NCBI RefSeq assembly: GCF_019578655.1
Contig: NC_063257.1
Location: 34,634,450 to 34,698,449, forward strand
Direction of reading: 5' to 3'
DNA: 64,000 nucleotides
From: Ricinus communis
Taxonomy: Eukaryota; Streptophyta; Magnoliopsida; Malpighiales; Euphorbiaceae
The translations under genes were made by a program, and so were the position numbers. The notes below the pieces were generated by a model, which was not told the DNA's origin, did no database searches, and saw only the letters and a list, made by a program, of their open reading frames with translations. Below, piece after piece: positions 32,444-43,965 of the stretch (position 1 is its first letter; each line of letters opens with the position of its first letter).

Positions 32444-33379
32444 CTGATACCAAATTGATGCATTAGCCCCTTGGAAGGCTTGCTTGAATCGGATCTAGAT
32501 GGGACGTGTGTCGAAGCTTCCCTTGTTGACGCCTAAGGCAGCCTTGATAAGTGGAGAAGGAGATCACGTTCTCAGCCTTGGAAAGGAGGCAGCTCAATAC
32601 TCAATTTTGTTTGAGTAACAAATACAAATATTGTCCACGGCTCCACTTAATTTGATAATGAAAATGGGGATAGCCCTACTAACCCAATTCGGCAAATGAT
32701 GATTTATGGTCGTAGAAGAAGTGAACACGGATTCCACTTAATTTACGGATGGAAAGTGGGGACAATCCCACTTTCGGTAAATGATGATTAAATGGTCGTA
32801 GAAGAAGTGGACATGGATGCCATTTAATTTGTGAATGGAAAGTGGGGACAATCCCACTTCCACAATTTTGGAAGTAGAAGTCCCAAAGTGGACGTCGGTA
32901 GGGTGGTGATCTCAATTCCACTAATTTGATGAAGGTGCACCAACCACGTAACAATTCATTTGGGGACCGAAATGATGGAAATGAAGCCCGATCCCCACTT
33001 TCACAATTCAGCAAAATTAAAGAACAACCACTTTGAAATGGAAAATGGGACAAAAATAATTAATGAAGATGGACTTAATTTCCAAACAAGAATGTAGAAT
33101 AAAAGGGGTGATCGTGTTTAGTATCAAGATCGGCACAAATAAGAAATATAGGGAGGCGGCGTCGAAGACAAGGGAGGAGTCCAAAGCTCTCTCAAATCCC
33201 TTGTTTTTTTTATTTCAACGTGTGGCCAACAAAACTAATATCCCATATATATTTGGGAACCCTAAACCTAGATTTCTAATAAAGGGAAACAAGGTAAATA
33301 AATACAAGCAAATAAAAATAAAAACAAATAGCAATATAAACCCAAAGATGAAACTTTAAGTTTTAGGAAGTCTCTTTAC
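32444..33379 (-). mobile_element. Decayed LTR of another retrotransposon nested in the Athila 3' region
   Basis: On the minus strand a segment with a TATA-like AAATATATATGG (about 33,240-33,252) ends TGCATCA near 32,460. It is followed two bases later by TGGTATCAGC (32,447-32,456), which resembles the start of a tRNA-iMet PBS. The neighbouring 33,380-33,600 looks like the end of a gypsy polyprotein. Within it, 32,640-33,060 repeats the phrase GTGGGGACAATCCCACTT and CACTTAATTT several times. The outer limits are not clear. Confidence 0.5.
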
Positions 33380-33600
33380 GCCAAGTAGACAATGATAAAA
33401 TCTTGAAGGTGGGTGTGGAAATTGAGGACGCTTCATTCCTTGCAAAGGCCTTAGCGACAATGCTCGAAGTGGCTTGAGCAATAGCTTTGGCTCAAGCCCT
33501 CGTGATAGGTCCGTTTGAGCGAACTCTCAACATGTCTTCCTCTTGAGCCTCCGTCAATGTCAATGGTGGAACTGCATCACCTAACATCCTAAGAATAGTC
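33380..33600 (-). pseudogene. C-terminal scrap of a gypsy polyprotein
   Basis: The minus-strand reading contains LTLTEAQEEDMLRVRSNGPITRA and KAIAQA-like residues, the kind of basic tail that ends many plant gypsy polyproteins. It is interrupted by a stop and precedes an LTR-like segment, so it may be the 3' end of the nested element. Confidence 0.5.
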
Positions 33601-33929
33601 CATTATCATTGCCTAAACAATCAAGGGATAGAACCACAGGTACCTACCCCACACTCGAGTATAACACTGCCTATAGTGTTAGAAAAATAAAATCGGGTAT
33701 AGTACATAACTAGTACATCAAAAAATGAAGATCATATTAAATCTATATATCAAGAAGGCAAAGTAAAGTGTTCCACTAAAATAACATAACATGAAAGCAA
33801 AATGAAAGACAATAAAATAAAATGAAAATGCAATAAGAAACGAAAATAAAGTAAAATAAAAATAAAAATAAAGAAAGAAAATAAAAAGGAAAAGGAAAAA
33901 AAATTGAGCATAAATTTTTATCATTGCTG

Positions 33930-35660
33930 GTAGTCTGCCGAAGGCGCATCCTCACTAGCTAGATCGACTGGAGGGTGAGTAGGGGAAGGTGCTGAAAGAG
34001 GGGGCGGTGGTGGTGGCACAAGGTCCGTGAAGCAACCTGCTAGATCGAACTCCATATCATCGATGAATCATTGATTTTATGCTCCGGTCTCCATCATCTT
34101 TTGTATCTGCTCTGCCATGAATCGCTGATTTTGTGCTCCGATCTCCATCATCTTTTGTATCTGCTCTGCCATTAGGTCTAGCTGGATCGGCTGGAGGGTG
34201 AGTAGGGGAAGGTGCTGAAGGAAGGGGCGATGGTGGTGGCACAGGGTCCGTGAAGCAACCTGCTACATCGAACTCCATATCATCGATGAATCGTTGATTT
34301 TGTGCTCCAATCTCCATCATCTTTTGTATCTGCTCTGCCATTAGGTCTGTCTAGGTGGCCTGCCTATCCAGCCCATGCATAAGCTGCTGGAGCATATCGT
34401 TTAAACCCTGAAATTGTACCCTAGTCTCCTCTTGAAACTGCCCAAACTCCTTTCTGTGCTGCACAAACTCAGTATAGTGTTGCTGCTATAAATCACAAAC
34501 TCGATCTAGTCGGTCAGCCAAAGCACTAATCTGAGCACTCGATGTCCCTACAGAATAAGAAGAGGAGACTTCAGATGTAGGCATAAACACTATGGTTGGA
34601 TTAGGAATCCTAACATCTGGAATCTCAACCGTAGGGTTTTGGGCTTCTCTAGCTGCTGCCTCTCTAGCCTCCCTTACTATTGCATTGATGAGCCTGTACT
34701 CAATGCCAATGTGGGTGTCGAGTACCCGTGATCATCTGCATGTTGATCATTTGTCTCATCCCTAATGGTGTCATATCACCAATCTGAGAAAGCTCGAACA
34801 GATAGTCATCTAATACATCTAGTCTCTTGGCCAACCTAGTCACATATGGGCAAAACAACAGCGCATCTTCTTCTAAGTGTCGACTATGAATGAACGGACT
34901 TGACGAGCCAACAGATATCCTATGTCAAGCTTCTTACGATGTTGCATAGCCTAGAGGATGAATACATGGGTCTGTGTGACCATTCCAAAACTATCTCCCC
35001 TGCCTGTAATCGTGTAAGCTAACAATATATGGAGATAAGGGGTAGTATAATTCTGGCTTGAGTACTAATGAATCCCACATGGTGTCGTATGAGATTGGGT
35101 TGATGTAGATGCATCCTTAATACTCCTTGCTTGAGGTCTCCTGCTCAGTCCATAAACCCAAATGCATGCCGAGTTGTGGAACTGACATTGAGAACTCCCT
35201 TTCTCCAAGTCTCAAGTAAACTGCATCAGGCTGATGCCAGTTTGTGATATGTTGTTGCAGAAAGAAGGTGCTGAGGAATTCAATTGTGAGCTTGCGGTAG
35301 GTTGGCTCAATGATGTTAAAGAACCATGCGTAAGGCAGAGTGTCGAATAGTGCATGCACATCCTGAGCCAATCCCACTCTCTCCAGGGATACAAAATCGA
35401 TGCAACGTCCAGCCATTACTTGCTTCCATCTCATGACTTGGAAGCGGTCTCGCTATCGCGAATCCGAAATATCCATAAGGGATGCCGACCGCAAGGGTGG
35501 GTTTGTAGCTCGGTGTTCTTCGACTAACTAGTTGCTTGTGATAGGGTGTTGTGCCGATGAAGGTGAAGTGAAGGAAGAGGTTCCTTCGCCACGGCGCTGG
35601 CGTAGCAGTTGGCTTGCTTCGACGGATTGATCATGTCCCTCATATTGCCTAATATAGTCA
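33930..35660 (-). pseudogene. ATHILA-type extra ORF of the 15-kb element
   Basis: The minus-strand reading starts near 35,650. The best part is 35,434-35,117, with SLERVGLAQDVHALFDTLPYA-like sequence followed by EPTYRKLTIEFLSTFF and a REFSMSVPQLGMHLGL segment, the typical ATHILA domain. It is followed by a less conserved region with stops (35,110-34,350) and a Gln/Met- and Pro-rich C-terminus made of tandem repeats (34,345-33,957). Role unknown; compare 11,453-12,420. Confidence 0.75.
33957..34345 (-). repeat. Nested tandem duplications at the end of the ATHILA ORF
   Basis: An outer unit of about 220 bases occurs twice (about 33,957-34,180 and 34,181-34,345 onward). Inside the first, a 56- to 60-base unit encoding QIQKMMEIGAQNQ-like residues is itself doubled (about 34,065-34,172). 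The result is repeated MAEQIQKMME segments and a Pro-rich tail. Confidence 0.85.
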
Positions 35661-36860
35661 ACATTAGTATTCAACAAGAAACCAAGTTAACATAAATTAT
35701 ACCAAAGATTTAGCAGCATAATGGCTATAGTTTGATTAACAAAAAACTTTAGACTTAAAGCTAAGACTAAAGCCTCAATTTCCTACGTAAACCAATTCAC
35801 AATGCATGCCCAACCCACATTATCAGGCACCAAATAAAGAAAATTTATGCTATTAATTTTTTTAGAATAAAATGCCATAAATAAATTTATTGTCATTTAA
35901 CCCCACACTTAACGTTTCATTATTCAAAATCACACAAACTTAGCAACTAATCTAAATTATACTTAAGCAGTGTAACAAAAACAAAATAATAACCCAAACC
36001 AAAGTAATAAATATTGACAACTACTAGAGCATATCAAAGTGTCCTAAATAATAAAAATTACATAAAAGAAAAATCAAATTTAACCATATAAAAGCAAAAA
36101 GCGAAGAGACTTACTTGAAATTACCGTGACATGTAAGAAAAGCAAGAAAAGAAGAAACAACACCTTAGAGCTTGTAGGGGAAAAGTTGGAAATTTTTGAA
36201 TGGCATGCTTATATAGTCAGTGGGTTAGCACGGCGAGGGCAAGGTCAACTCACCCGCGGTCAACCCCTCAAGCTTCATCCTCGTGACAATTCACCACGGG
36301 CGAGGGCATGGTCGTGCTCATCAGCACGGCATGGTGTTGCTGCCCGTGGTGCCTTCGGAAGCCGTGGTGGATGGCTAATTTTATTTTATGATCTACGTAC
36401 ATGTCCCTCACGGCCGGGCACGCATGGTGACCAAGACACCGGTGTCAGCACTGTGGTGGCCCCGTAAACCGTGGGTGGACGGCTAATTTCCAAATTTCTT
36501 CATGTCTATATTCATCACGGGTATGACTTCGGCCAGGCTGATCAGCACAGCTTGGGGATCCAACTCGTGATGCCTACGGAAACCGTGGTGGATGGGTGAA
36601 GTCCAAGCTTTTCTTTGCCATCTCGAGTCACCAAACTCCCTACCTACGTCCAACACATTTACGCACACATTTAGGCTATAATTCAAGTAAAATGTATCAA
36701 ACAGGGAAGTTTCTCTTCACCAATTACCAACAATCTAACTTTTTAAGTTATTCAAACCCTAGATTCATACAACTACATTTAGTATATAAAGTAAGTGTTC
36801 TAAATACCATCAAGCATGCAAACGACTGATAACATAAAAATAACCTGAAAAACATAAAGC
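35661..36860 (-). other. Untranslated segment between integrase and ATHILA ORF, with GC-rich island
   Basis: 36,230-36,600 is GC-rich with repeated CCGTGGTG/CACGGC words. A further AAGTGTGGGG motif lies at 35,901-35,910 (minus), far from the 3' LTR. A TTTTTCAGGTTATTTT stretch at about 36,838-36,855 (minus) could be a splice acceptor region. No gene. Confidence 0.55.
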
Positions 36861-38299
36861 TAAAATGGGAATGCCTCTCAAGGGGGCTTCTTTTTGGTTA
36901 TTGAGTCATTTAGCTAGACTCAACATGAATCATCCTTGCAGATACAGAATCATGTTAACTCGCTGCTTAATCTCCAACGAGTTTTCGTGATACACTTTGA
37001 GCCTATGTCCATTGACCTTGAAATCACCCTTCTCGGGATGATGAAGCTCGACTATGCTATATGGGAAAACTTGCTTAACCACTAATGGCCCTAACCATCA
37101 ACTCCTGAGCTTCCCTGGAAACAAATGAAGATGTGAGTTATATAACAATATTCTATCTCCAATCCGAAACTCCTTGGAACCTTTGAGCCTCTGATCATGC
37201 CACTTTTTGTCTTAGCCTGGTAAATTGAAGAGTTTTCATACGCCTGTTGATGCCACTCCTCCAATTCACTCAATCGCCACCGTCCTTACCTACAGAATCA
37301 ACATCAAAATTGCAAGTTTTAAGGGCCCAAAGAGCCCTATGTTCTAATTCAACAGGTAAATGAAAAGACTTCCCATACACAAGCTTATAGGGGCGTAAAA
37401 CCTATGGAAGTCCTATATGCAGTTCTAAATGCCCATAATGCATCATCCAGTTTCGAAGCCCAATCCTTCCTACTTACACCTACAGTTCTCTCTAAAATGT
37501 GTTTTAAACCCCCATTAGTAACCTCAACTTGCCCACTGGTCTGTGGGTGCTAGGGAGTAGAGAACCGATGCATTACACCATAGCGCCTGAGTGTCTTCTC
37601 CAATTGAGCGTTGCAGAAATGTGTTCCATATCACTAATTAACTCTCTAGGTGTGCCAAACCTAGCAAATAACCTCTTAAGGAATTGCAAACAACTCTGGC
37701 ATCATTAGTAGGTAAGGCCTGTGCCTCAGGCCACTTGGAGAAATACTGAACAGCCACAAGGATATACTTATTGCCATTTGAAGAAGGGAAGGGTCCCATG
37801 AAGTCAATACATCAAATAGCTCAACAGTCTGCATACTAGTTTTGGGCATTTCATAGCGGGCAGAGATGTTAACTGAGCGCTGACAAGCGTCGTAAACCTG
37901 AACAAATGTCCTAGCATCTTGGAAGATAGTTGGCCAATAAAAGCCTGCGTCCAACACCTTCCTAGCAATATGGTTCGCCACTTGATGGCCTCTTACGGGT
38001 CCCTCATGACAAAGGCTCTCAAACTGGAGACTCTCTTCGCCATAAACACATTGGCAAGTGACCTAATCTACACACACTCGATATAAGAAGGGATCTTCAC
38101 ATATGTAGTATTTCAAATCAGCAAAGAATTTCTTCTTTTGCTAATAAGTCATACCCTTTGGTAAGACCCTAGCCACAATGTAGTTAGCATAATCAGAAAA
38201 CCAAGGAGAATCGGAATATACCTTCAATGAATACAAGTGCTCTTCTAGAAATAGATCATCTATCGTGCTCTTATCAAGTGCTTCCAAGCTCGGATTCTC
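36861..38299 (-). pseudogene. Athila integrase
   Basis: On the minus strand: a zinc-binding segment with ARKVLDAGFYWPTIFQDA and CQR (37,990-37,870), then the region of the first catalytic Asp ([14 protein letters not shown], altered), and the C-terminal KVNGHRLKVYHEN segment near 37,000, followed by the KEAPL-type end. Integrase would insert the cDNA. Several stops and shifts are present, and the D,D-35-E residues cannot all be read in one frame. Confidence 0.78.
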
Positions 38300-38620
38300 C
38301 AGTTTGAATAACGATCCGCTGCCAAATTTATGTGCCCTTCTTATCCCTGATCTCGATGTCAAACTCTTGCCACAATAAAATCCATCTGATCAATCTCGGC
38401 TTAGCATCATGCTTATTAAACAAATACATCAAAGCTGAATGGTTAGTGAAGACAATGGTCTTTGATAAAATGAGGTATGATCTGAATTTATCGAAGGCAT
38501 AAACAACAACCAACAACTCCTTCTCTATAGTAGTGTAATGCTCCTGGGCTCCTGTCAAAGTCTTGCTAGCATAGTAAATGGGTTAGAACTTTTTATCAAA
38601 CCTCTATTTAAGAACAGCTC
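38300..38620 (-). pseudogene. Athila RNase H
   Basis: The minus-strand open stretch 38,558-38,328 contains [23 protein letters not shown], then [12 protein letters not shown] and [18 protein letters not shown], the RNase H of gypsy elements. The second catalytic Glu (EKE) is present. The third position reads TNHSAL (D replaced by N, as is common in this subgroup). The first catalytic Asp lies in the broken part above 38,560. Confidence 0.82.
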
Positions 38621-40004
38621 CAACTGCATAGTCACTAGTATCGCACATTAGTTCAAAGGGCAGTCCCCAATCAGGTGAAGCCATGATAGGGGCTGCGGTC
38701 AATAGTTTCTTCAATAGCTCAAAAGAAGATAAACATGCATCATCAAAAACGAAAGGTGCATCCTTAACTAGTAATTGAGTAAGAGGCTTAGCAATCTCAG
38801 AGAAATTTCTAATGAACCTTCCCTGTAGAACCCAGCATGGCCTAAGAAACTCCTAACAGCCCTAACAAAACTAGGGGTGGCAGCTTAGATATTGTTTCTA
38901 TTTTAGCTCTATCAACCTCCATCCCTGCATGTGAAATCTTATGCCCTAGAACAATTCCCTCTCTAATCATAAAATGACACTTTTCCCAATTCAACACCAA
39001 GTTAGCCTTAATGCACCTAGCTAACATGCATTCTAAATTTGCCAAACAAAGGAGAAAATGAATTACTAAAAATAGAAAAGTCATCCATAAATACCTCCAT
39101 GGACTCTTTAATCATATTATAAAAATGGCCATCATACACCGTTGAAAAGTAGCCGGCGCATTGCATAGACCAAAAGGCATCCGTCTATAAGCAAAAGTCC
39201 CGTAGGGGCAGGTGAAAATCGTCTACTCTTGTCTTTAGGTGCAATTGGAATCTAAAAATATCCTGAAAAACCATCAAGAAAATAGTAAAACATATTTCTT
39301 GCCAATCTTTCTAACATTTGATCAATGAAAGGAAGAGAGAAGTGATCCTTCCGAGTTGCATCATTGAGCCTCCTATAATCAATGCAAACTCGGAATCCTG
39401 TAACTATCCATGTGGGTATCACCATCCTTCCCATCATCATATTCCTCTTTTCTTCGTCACAACCTGCACAGGGCTCACCCAAGAACTGTCAGAAATAGGA
39501 TAAATCAAACCTACATCAAGGAGCTTAATTACCTCCTTTTTCACTACTTCCTTCATGTTCGGGTTAAGCCACCTCCGGGCTGAACCACCGGTCAATAGCT
39601 ATCCTCCATAAGAATCTCAGGAGAATGTAAACTAGGGTTGATCCCAAGAATATCAAAGAATCTTGTAGGCAAGGCCTTCTTATACCTCTCGAGCGTAGTC
39701 TAGAGTCTTTGCTCGCCCTCGTGTGTCAAATCTAATCGCGAATAATCACATACAACTTTTCTTCCTCATCCAAGAATCCATAGCTCAAGTGCTTAGGTAA
39801 CTCCTTCAATTCTAAGGCCGGGGGGTCCTCAAAAGAAGACTTTACTTTATGCTCTTCTTACTAGTCAAGAGAAAGAAAAGGGTCAGTAGAACAGCTAGGC
39901 TCAGTAGCCAACAAACTAGCTAGCTACTCCAACACTTGCTCGTTGGACAACTCCTCCTCATCTCCTTGCAATGCTACCTGCAAAGGATCATCAAGCAATA
40001 TTTC
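38621..40004 (-). pseudogene. Athila protease-RT linker and reverse transcriptase
   Basis: The linker contains LKELPKHLSYGFLDEEEKL (about 39,800-39,740). RT pieces on the minus strand are FRVCIDYRRLNDATRKDHFSLPFIDQMLERL (39,400-39,300), FLDGFSGYF (first catalytic Asp region), a broken stretch through the MPFGL motif, then the catalytic pair in the region above 39,084, and NLVLNWEKCHFMIREGIVLGHKIS (39,010-38,930). At least three frameshifts separate them. Confidence 0.82.
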
Positions 40005-41010
40005 CTACAAATGAGACTTAACTGCATCATCCATAATATCAATAGAAAACACAGCATCATAATGGTCTAAAGAATGTCTCATAGTAGTAGCTAAGTCAAA
40101 GGTAATGGTCTCATCATCTACCCTAAGCTTAAGTTTTCCATCACAAACATCTATAACAGCCCTAGATGTTGTAAGAAAATGTCTACCTAGGATCAAAGGG
40201 TACTCTCACCTTCCATGTCCATAACTACAAGATCAATAGGAAAAATAAACTTGTCTACATTAACAAGCATATCTTCAATAATACCCCTAGGAATCTTAAA
40301 AGTCCTATCAGCTAACTGAATGCTCATCCTAGTGGGCTTAGGTTCACTCAAACCTAACTTATCAAACAAACTAGTGGGCATCAAATTAGTACTAGCTCCT
40401 AAATCAGCTAATGCACCACTAATAGGCAAATCGCCAATAATGCAGGGAACAGTAAAACTCCCTAGATCTCTCCTTTTGAGTGGCAGCTTGTTCTGAAGAA
40501 TAGCTGAACACTCCTCATTCAGAGTCACTAGTTCCAAATCCTCCAGCTTCCTTTTGTTACTCAAAATTTCCTTTAAGAACTTGGCATACTTCGACATCTG
40601 TGAAATAGCTTCAACAAAAGGTAGGTTAATACGCAGTTGTTTAAACAAGTCAAGAAACTTACCAAACTGCTTATCAACCTTCTCCTGCTTAAGTCGAGCA
40701 GGGTAAGGGACTGGTGACTGGTACTCTCTTCCAGGGCTCTTATGCCTGTCTTCCACCTTCTCTGCTTTATCGCCTCAAGCTCTAGATCCTTCCTAGCTGG
40801 CTTATCCTGTAAGGAAACATCATCATCATCATCAACTAATGGTAAAGAGCTAGATAACTGCTTACTTGATCGCAAGGTGATAGCCTTGCAATGCTCCCTT
40901 GGGTTTGACTCTGCAGTGCTGGGGAGCGATCCTTGTTGCCTCTCAGACAACACCTTAGAAATCTGCCCAATCTGACTCTCCAAGTTCTGAATGGACACTT
41001 ACTGATTTCT
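40005..41010 (-). pseudogene. Athila gag end and aspartic protease
   Basis: 40,998-40,757 carries the Gln/Ser-rich linker after gag. From 40,756 an open frame of 187 residues covers PVPYPARLKQEKVDKQFGKFLDLF, the protease active site DLGASTNLMP, LADRTFKIPRGIIEDML and VVMDMEGE. A frameshift or stop near 40,195 separates it from the LGRHFLTTSRAVID flap-end segment (40,196-40,005). The domain is otherwise well preserved and close to the one at 9,264-9,836. Confidence 0.88.
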
Positions 41011-42440
41011 AAGAGCACTGTCGGTCTGCTGGAACCTCATCTCAGTTGACGTGACAAACTTCATCATCAGCTCCTCCAAGTTAGATTTCTTCTTGGCTAG
41101 TGGAGGAAGTCGGATGGTCCACCGCCGTCAGCTTCTGCTACTACTAATGCGCTCTAAAAGCCTGGTGGACTCTGAGCGTTGTTGTTTCTCCAACCAAAGT
41201 TTGGATGATTATGCCAACCGAGGTTATATATATATTTATGTATGGGTTGTTTTGCTGTCTAGGTGCATTACCAATGTAGTCTACATGTTCAAGGTCAGCA
41301 GAAACAATAGAAGATGAAGAATTAGAAGTTGAAGCAAACATACCTCCCGCATTACAGTTTGCACCCTAGTGCGGGCCATCGCAATACTCACAGCTTATCT
41401 GGGCTGCATGAACCGACATCTAAAGCTAGTCTAATTTCTTAGTCAAAAGTTCCACTTGAGTTGCCAAGGCTGCTGTGGAGTCTAGTTGGTTGACTACTCC
41501 CTCCTTGACTGGCTGACTCCTAGAGGATTGCCACTGGTAGTTATTCATGGCCATCTCCTATATTAGATTTTGCGCCTACTCCGACAAGCTTTATCGCTCA
41601 GTGGCCCCACCGCCGCAGCTGGCCTACCATCCTCCTAGTAGCAAGGTTCAAACCGTAGAAGGTCCGGACCTACATCCATACCGGTAGTCTCGTGAAAGGC
41701 AAATACGGAGCAAATCTTTATACCTCTCCCAAGCATCGTACATGCTCTCGTCATCGAACTGCATAAAAGAAGATATATTATTTCTCAATTTAGCAGTTTT
41801 AGCAGGAGGAAAGTACTTATATAAAAAAATTTCAGCTAGCGATCTCCATGTCTTAATAGTGTTGGCTGGGAGCAACTGCAACCATCTTTTTGCTCGGTCC
41901 CTCAAAGAAAAAGGAAACATCCTCAACCAAATGGCATCATCAGTTGTTCCATTTATCTTGAAGGTGTCGCAGATCTCCAAGAAGTTAGCGATGTGAGCGT
42001 TTGGGTCCTCACTCTAGCCCCCCAAATTATACACTATTTGGACCATTTATATCAGTTTGGCTTTATTTCAAGTTGTTGGTCGCCACAGTGGTCGTAATAT
42101 ACTCGCCTATGTCCTCTCAAGAGAAGGTCTAGCAAACTCAGATGTTGTCCCCGGGCTTCATTCGTACCGGATTGTTGTCTCCCATCCCTACTAGTCTATT
42201 CACAGGGGCTTCAAACTCTATCTGCGCCTCCTTTTCTTCTTGCATACACTTCCTCAACAAATGGCGGGATCGCTCTAGTTCAACAAGAGGGTCTACAGGA
42301 GTAGGATTAGAGCTCCTGGTGATAAACTACCTAAAATAAAAAGGCAGCAACTAAAGAACACAGGGATGAATAAAATAATAAAGAATAATAAAAAAATGAA
42401 AAGATAGAAAATAATAATGGCTAGATTAACACAAACACAA
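41011..42440 (-). pseudogene. Athila gag
   Basis: The minus-strand gag starts near 42,340 with ERSRHLLRKCMQEE and VGMGDNNPVR-like residues. The best part is 41,980-41,648: IWLRMFPFSLRDRAKRWLQLLPANTI and FMQFDDESMYDAWERYKDLLRIC, the retrotransposon gag domain. Below 41,640 it is broken. A tandem TA microsatellite (41,228-41,240) sits in the C-terminal part. Confidence 0.82.
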
Positions 42441-42465
42441 ATTCACTCTAGTTCATACAAAAGAG

Positions 42466-42483
42466 TCCCCGGCAACGGTGCCA
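42466..42483 (-). other. Primer binding site, tRNA-Asp type (Athila)
   Basis: TGGCACCGTTGCCGGGGA on the minus strand, six bases inside the 5' LTR, differs at one position from the common Athila PBS complementary to tRNA-Asp. Confidence 0.85.
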
Positions 42484-42489
42484 AAAACT

Positions 42490-43960
42490 TGATATGCTAT
42501 TTGTGTAGCTACAATCTAAGGCAATGAACCTATCAATGCAGACTAGCACTAACAAAGGAGTATCAAGGTCGATTCTCGGGTAAGGGTGATCCTAGAACTA
42601 CTATAGCATCTTATGATATCTAACCCTAACAAGATCAATGACGTTGCTATTCTATGATTAAATATAAACAAGTGGTTAACTAAGTGTCAAACAGACTGAA
42701 AGGATTTAGTGAAATAATCAAAGAAAAAGCAAACCCAATAGGACCTAAGCTAGTTGGATTTTGGTGAAGATAGAGATTATATTGATTACTAGTTGCAAAT
42801 ACCTGTGGATAAATTCTTAACTAAATTCGGTTTCCATCTCGAGATAACCGAATTCCTAAACCTAAGAACCTAAAGTTGGAATCTCTTCCTAACAATCAAT
42901 TATTAAATTAGCATTAAAATTTAATCCACCTCCATTAAGCTTTGTTAATTCTTAATTCGGCTAGTTAATTACCCTTATCTCTAAGTGATCAATAACTAGT
43001 TCTTGCTATTCAAGTTTTCAATTACTAAATTAATTTCTCAATTACATAAAGCAATCTAAACACCACAACTCACAACGTCTCATGAATAATGTGATTTCTC
43101 ATTAATAATGAAAGCAAGAAGAGACAAGCATTGATAATCAGAGTCTCATAAGCATTAAAAACAATCCAACAACATAGGAACCCCAATGGGTTTAACAAAT
43201 TTAGTTACTCATACTAATAAGCAACACAAAGAAAGAACAAATTCAGAAAAGTAAATTGAAAGCATGTACGCTTTTCTTCTTCAAGATGGATGAAAAACCC
43301 TAAATTCCCAATTCTGAATGATGAACCCTAACTTGCCTCTTGAATGCCTCCAAATCTCCTATTGATGTTCAATTGGATGTTAAAACTAATGTAATCCTTC
43401 CTTCAATAGATGAAATAGTCTCCTAAGTCGAGTATTGAAGTCTGGGAAAAGATGGCTTATGCATGTATATGTAAAATGAGGTCAGAAAATCAAACCTAAC
43501 TCAATAACTCGCATTTGCCTATATAAATCTCTCAGCATGATCGTGGTAAAGCCCATGCTCATCAACATAAGTGGAGTCCAAGCCGTGTTGGACCTCCGCA
43601 TCCCGCAACTTAAGGCTTCTTCCTAACTGTGCCCTCGTCGGTGCTGAGCCACCATGGGCCATGGTGGCTTTGGAAACCATGCCAAAATGGCACTCTTGAG
43701 GGTCAAGTGTTGATGGTTCAGCATGGCCGAGTCCAAACCCCATGCTCAACCTTCGGAATGCTAGTCCTTGCTCAATTTTGATGGATTCTAGCTTATAATT
43801 GTGCGATTTCCCTCGACATCGAGTAATGATAATGTCCATCGACAATGACCCTCAAACATGAAAGGAACTAAAACACAGGTGATTCTGACATAAAACAAGA
43901 TAACTATGCACAATAATGTAACTAATTGGCATAAAAACATGTATAAAAAAATGCATATCA
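42490..43960 (-). repeat. Athila 5' LTR (1,471 bp)
   Basis: Starts TGATATGC at 43,960 and ends GCATATCA at 42,490 on the minus strand, a perfect 8-bp inverted end. TATA-like TTTATATAGG at about 43,517-43,526. Confidence 0.93.
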
Positions 43961-43965
43961 ATAAA
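43961..43965. repeat. Target-site duplication ATAAA, right copy
   Basis: Identical to 28,838-28,842, marking the insertion site of the Athila element. Confidence 0.9.

Larger units (their letters stand above)
28843..43960 (-). mobile_element. Complete-length Athila-type LTR retrotransposon (15,118 bp)
   Basis: Both LTRs (28,843-30,196 and 42,490-43,960) start TGATATGC or TGATGTGC and end GCATATCA on the minus strand. There is a tRNA-Asp type PBS at 42,466-42,483, a polypurine tract at 30,202-30,214, and an ATAAA target-site duplication. Internal order on the minus strand is gag, protease, RT, RNase H, integrase, GC-rich leader, ATHILA ORF and a long 3' region holding another decayed element. 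All coding parts are broken, so it would need proteins from a relative. Confidence 0.95.

Noticed and set aside
32640..33060. Possible minisatellite or CRISPR-like array
   Set aside because: The repeated phrases are diverged and unevenly spaced, with no uniform repeat-spacer pattern; this is decayed LTR sequence in a plant genome.
33718..33924. Hydrophobic Phe/Tyr-rich frame that could suggest a membrane protein
   Set aside because: Produced by an A/T-rich run in the Athila 3' region; no start context, no homologue recognised.
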